DNA of 64,000 nt. It comes from Nostoc sp. CHAB 5844 (lineage in GTDB: Bacteria; Cyanobacteriota; Cyanobacteriia; Cyanobacteriales; Nostocaceae). The notes below the pieces were generated by a model, which did no database searches, was not told the origin of the DNA, and saw only the letters and a list, made by a program, of their open reading frames with translations. A program made the position numbers and the translations under genes. The stretch lies in contig NZ_JAIVFW010000026.1 in the NCBI RefSeq assembly GCF_020829595.1, forward strand, positions 1 through 64,000. The letters are read 5' to 3'. Shown here in pieces: positions 61,910 through 64,000 of this stretch (its first letter is position 1; every line of letters starts with the position of its first letter).

Positions 61910-62848
61910 TTAAGAAGAGATTGCTACTCTGCGGCGGAGAACTTCTAACAAAGTTGTAAACGTTTGTGGTGGTGGTGCTGTCACCTCAATCCAATCTTCG
62001 GAAACGGGATGCTGTAACTTGAGTCGCCAAGCGTGTAGTGCTTGACCTGGCAAATTTACGCCTACAGAACGACCAGAACTATAAACAGGGTCGCCAACAA
62101 TCGGATGTCCGATTTTGGCACTATGGACACGAATTTGATGAGTGCGTCCGGTTTCTAATTGAAAGTGGATTAATGTGTAGTTACCTAAGCGTTCTAATAC
62201 TTGCCAATGAGTAATAGCTATACGTCCACCTTGTTCTACAGGGACAACGGCCATTTTCTTGCGGTCTTGGGGATGACGACCAATCGGGAAAGCTATCGTA
62301 CCATTTTCAGTTTTTGGCGCACCGTAAACTACACCTAAATATTCTCGCCGTGCGGTTTTGGCTTGGAGTTGTGCTTGTAGATGTTGATAAGCGATGTCAG
62401 TTTTAGCGATCGCGATCGCTCCTGTTGTATCCTTATCCAATCGATGCACAATTCCCGGACGCTGCACTCCGCCAATACCAGGAAGGTTAGGACAGTGCGC
62501 CAACAAAGCATTTACTAGTGTGCCATCAGGATGTCCGGGTGCGGGATGGACAACTAAACCTGCGGGTTTGTTGAGGACAAGTAACTGGTCATCTTCGTAA
62601 AGAATATCCAGAGGAATATTTTCTGCTTGTAGCTCTAGAGGTTGTGCTTCTGGTATTTGTAGAGTGATGCGATCGCCTGCTTTAACATTTACCTTCTTAG
62701 ATGTGCAGACTTTGCCGTTAACTTGGACGTTACCCTGTTCGATTAAATGCTGAATGCGAGAACGGGAGATATCTGGTAATTCTTCTGCAAGGTAACGGTC
62801 TAAACGTTCACCATTTTCTGAAACTTGTAAATTAATTTCGGTCTGCAT
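61910..62848 (-). CDS. RluA-family rRNA pseudouridine synthase (RluD-like)
   Basis: 312 residues. N-terminal S4 RNA-binding domain (ERLDRYLAEELPDISRSRIQ, GNVQVNGKV), then the catalytic domain with GIVHRLDKDTTGAIAIAKT, where the Asp is the nucleophile, and the IGRHPQDRKKMAVVP loop. It ends with FQLETGRTHQIRVHSAKIGH. It isomerises uridines in large-subunit rRNA; the RluD-like group modifies helix 69. Single gene, with a Uma2-family gene upstream and an STRR tract between. Confidence 0.94.
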   Translation of the reverse strand: MQTEINLQVSENGERLDRYLAEELPDISRSRIQHLIEQGNVQVNGKVCTSKKVNVKAGDRITLQIPEAQPLELQAENIPLDILYEDDQLLVLNKPAGLVVHPAPGHPDGTLVNALLAHCPNLPGIGGVQRPGIVHRLDKDTTGAIAIAKTDIAYQHLQAQLQAKTARREYLGVVYGAPKTENGTIAFPIGRHPQDRKKMAVVPVEQGGRIAITHWQVLERLGNYTLIHFQLETGRTHQIRVHSAKIGHPIVGDPVYSSGRSVGVNLPGQALHAWRLKLQHPVSEDWIEVTAPPPQTFTTLLEVLRRRVAISS

Positions 62849-62883
62849 TGAGAATCAGGGAATAAGGGATAAAGGATGAAATC

Positions 62884-62918
62884 TACACTTCATACTTCAT
62901 ACTTCACACTTCATACTT
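62884..62918. repeat. STRR tract (ACTTCAT)
   Basis: Five ACTTCAT/ACTTCAC heptamers between the pseudouridine synthase and Uma2 genes, touching the stop of the latter. Confidence 0.85.
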
Positions 62919-63638
62919 TCATTGAAGTTCTTCAGGATTAATTCCCCTATCGCGGAGTAAAGTACGGAGTGATTCTAGTTGAGTTTCTGCTTGTTCAGCA
63001 CGTTGCCGTTCTTGTTCAGCGCGTTGGCGTTCTTGTTCAGCTGCTATTTGTGCTTGTTCGCGTTGTTGCGCTAGTTCTAGATAGGTAAGAAACTTTTGTC
63101 CATCGGGACGATAAATCTGAAGTTCGCCATCTGATAATTCAAACCTAATACCGAGACGGGGACTGACCCAGTTGATCATTTGCGGAATTTCGGCTAATTC
63201 ATTCTCAGAACGCAACCAACCGCTTAATTCAGTTGTCTGTGGGTCATATATGTAGTATTCTTCCACTCCGTAGCGATCGTAAAATTTGTATTTTACAATC
63301 ATTTCTTTGGCAGTGTTGCTAGGAGAAAGAATTTCAAACACTACTTGCGGAGGAATGTTATCTTCTTGCCATTGTAGATATGAACCGCGATCGCCTTTTG
63401 ATCTACCAAAGGCCACCATGACATCAGGCGCTCTGCGAGTCATGTTATCATCCTCGACAGGATACCAAAATAGATCACCAGCTACGAATACGTTAGGCTC
63501 ATTGGCAAATAATAAATCCAAGTTCTTTTTAATCAATACAATTAATTCAAACTGTTTTGTATTTTCTGCTATCGGCTGTCCATCAGTTTCCGGGTAGATG
63601 ATGCTTTTTTTGGTAGAAGAAGGTAGCTGAGTCACCAT
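62919..63638 (-). CDS. Uma2-family (DUF820) PD-(D/E)XK nuclease-fold protein
   Basis: 239 residues. The core shows the family motifs RRAPDVMVAFG, PPQVVFEILSPSN and KYKFYDRYGVEEYYIYDP, which supply the Asp and Glu-X-Lys-like active-site residues of the restriction-endonuclease fold. The C-terminus is a charged coiled coil made of repeated QERQRAEQ units (about 185-225). Cyanobacteria hold dozens of these genes; some are suspected of being mobile or toxin-like, but the role is not settled. Confidence 0.9.
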   Translation of the reverse strand: MVTQLPSSTKKSIIYPETDGQPIAENTKQFELIVLIKKNLDLLFANEPNVFVAGDLFWYPVEDDNMTRRAPDVMVAFGRSKGDRGSYLQWQEDNIPPQVVFEILSPSNTAKEMIVKYKFYDRYGVEEYYIYDPQTTELSGWLRSENELAEIPQMINWVSPRLGIRFELSDGELQIYRPDGQKFLTYLELAQQREQAQIAAEQERQRAEQERQRAEQAETQLESLRTLLRDRGINPEELQ

Positions 63639-64000
63639 GAGCGTAAGTCCAAATTACACAAGTGGCATAGTTAATTTTAGCTTAATAATTCAATAGTCAA
63701 ATTTTCCCACCTTTTGCTTTGAGAATTGGGGTTTTATTTGGCATATTTATTTGCCAAGTTATATTTCTATTTTAAAAAATTTTAACTTTTATACATAATT
63801 CTAAAATCTGACTAATTACTGTACTTCTTTGGATTCTCCGGATATTCTGATTAATTCACAACAATTAAAATCTTTAAATAATAATTATATTTATTTTTTC
63901 ATATTTTGTTTATTATAAAGCTAATATATTTTTCTATCGTTGCTAAAATTTAGGTTAAGCTCAATTTTAACTTTATCAAAGCCACATTCTACCATTTAGC
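63639..64000. other. AT-rich end of window
   Basis: No gene, repeat or hairpin recognised in the last 360 bases. It probably holds the promoter of the Uma2-family gene. Confidence 0.5.

Noticed and set aside
62919-63070. QERQRAEQ repeat in the Uma2-family protein as a novel feature
   Set aside because: Charged coiled-coil tails of this kind are common in cyanobacterial members of the family.

Overview
The window comes from a filamentous, heterocyst-type cyanobacterium of the Nostocales (Nostoc, Anabaena, Calothrix or a close relative). Supporting signs are a pecBACEF-cpcBACDEF-cpcG1-4 phycobilisome super-cluster, a psbD-psbC pair with the classical 17-base overlap, frequent HIP1 octamers (GCGATCGC), heptanucleotide STRR tracts in many spacers, and many small palindromic repeats. 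No tRNA, rRNA, CRISPR array or complete insertion sequence was recognised.

Layout. 1-1.5 kb: end of psbD and all of psbC. 1.9-4.3 kb: a Trypco1-like protein, a SWIM zinc-finger protein, and a TPR-type protein truncated by palindromic repeats. 4.3-7.0 kb: molybdate uptake (a fused ModB-ModC, and ModA). 7.9-10.4 kb: a GH116 glucosidase with a repeat inserted in frame. 10.9-15.2 kb: murG, an exported protein, an SDR oxidoreductase, a ZIP transporter pseudogene split by a small mobile element, and a VOC protein. 15.4-18.2 kb: a Crp/Fnr regulator followed by four small secreted Arg/Gln/Asn-rich proteins, two of them sharing a curlin-like motif. 18.3-25.2 kb: a fibrillin-like protein, a filamentous-hemagglutinin remnant, a class A PBP, folK, a Nudix hydrolase and a UbiH-type hydroxylase. 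26-29.8 kb: a 1283-residue protein with a propeller-like head, twin domains and a long Asn/Gln-rich repeat stalk; it has a strong internal ribosome-binding site. 30-42.7 kb: mostly housekeeping genes (yebC, sugar-type binding protein, rplU-rpmA, cruF, lspA, a DppB-type permease, apt, a DUF3038/DUF4335 pair, an HxlR regulator). 42.8-48.2 kb: a TamB-family protein. 48.4-61.1 kb: a substrate-binding-protein remnant and then the phycobilisome cluster on the minus strand. 61.9-63.6 kb: an RluA-type pseudouridine synthase and a Uma2 nuclease-fold protein.

How the genes work together. The minus-strand cluster makes the peripheral rods of the phycobilisome. It encodes phycoerythrocyanin (PecB/PecA), its rod linker PecC and its lyase-isomerase PecE/PecF; phycocyanin (CpcB/CpcA), its linkers CpcC and CpcD and its lyase CpcE/CpcF; and four CpcG linkers. 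One of these, CpcG3, has a C-terminal membrane helix and is therefore the CpcL type that makes photosystem-I-associated rods. Several spacers in the cluster contain strong hairpins placed where the expression level should step down. PsbD/PsbC belong to photosystem II, and ModA/ModBC supply molybdenum.

The most unusual material is the fibre-like repeat protein with its internal start, the secreted-protein cluster behind a Crp-type regulator, and well-preserved insertion scars of small palindromic elements. These include a 126-base insertion whose precise removal restores a reading frame, and a 91-base palindrome sitting in one of two otherwise similar repeat copies.
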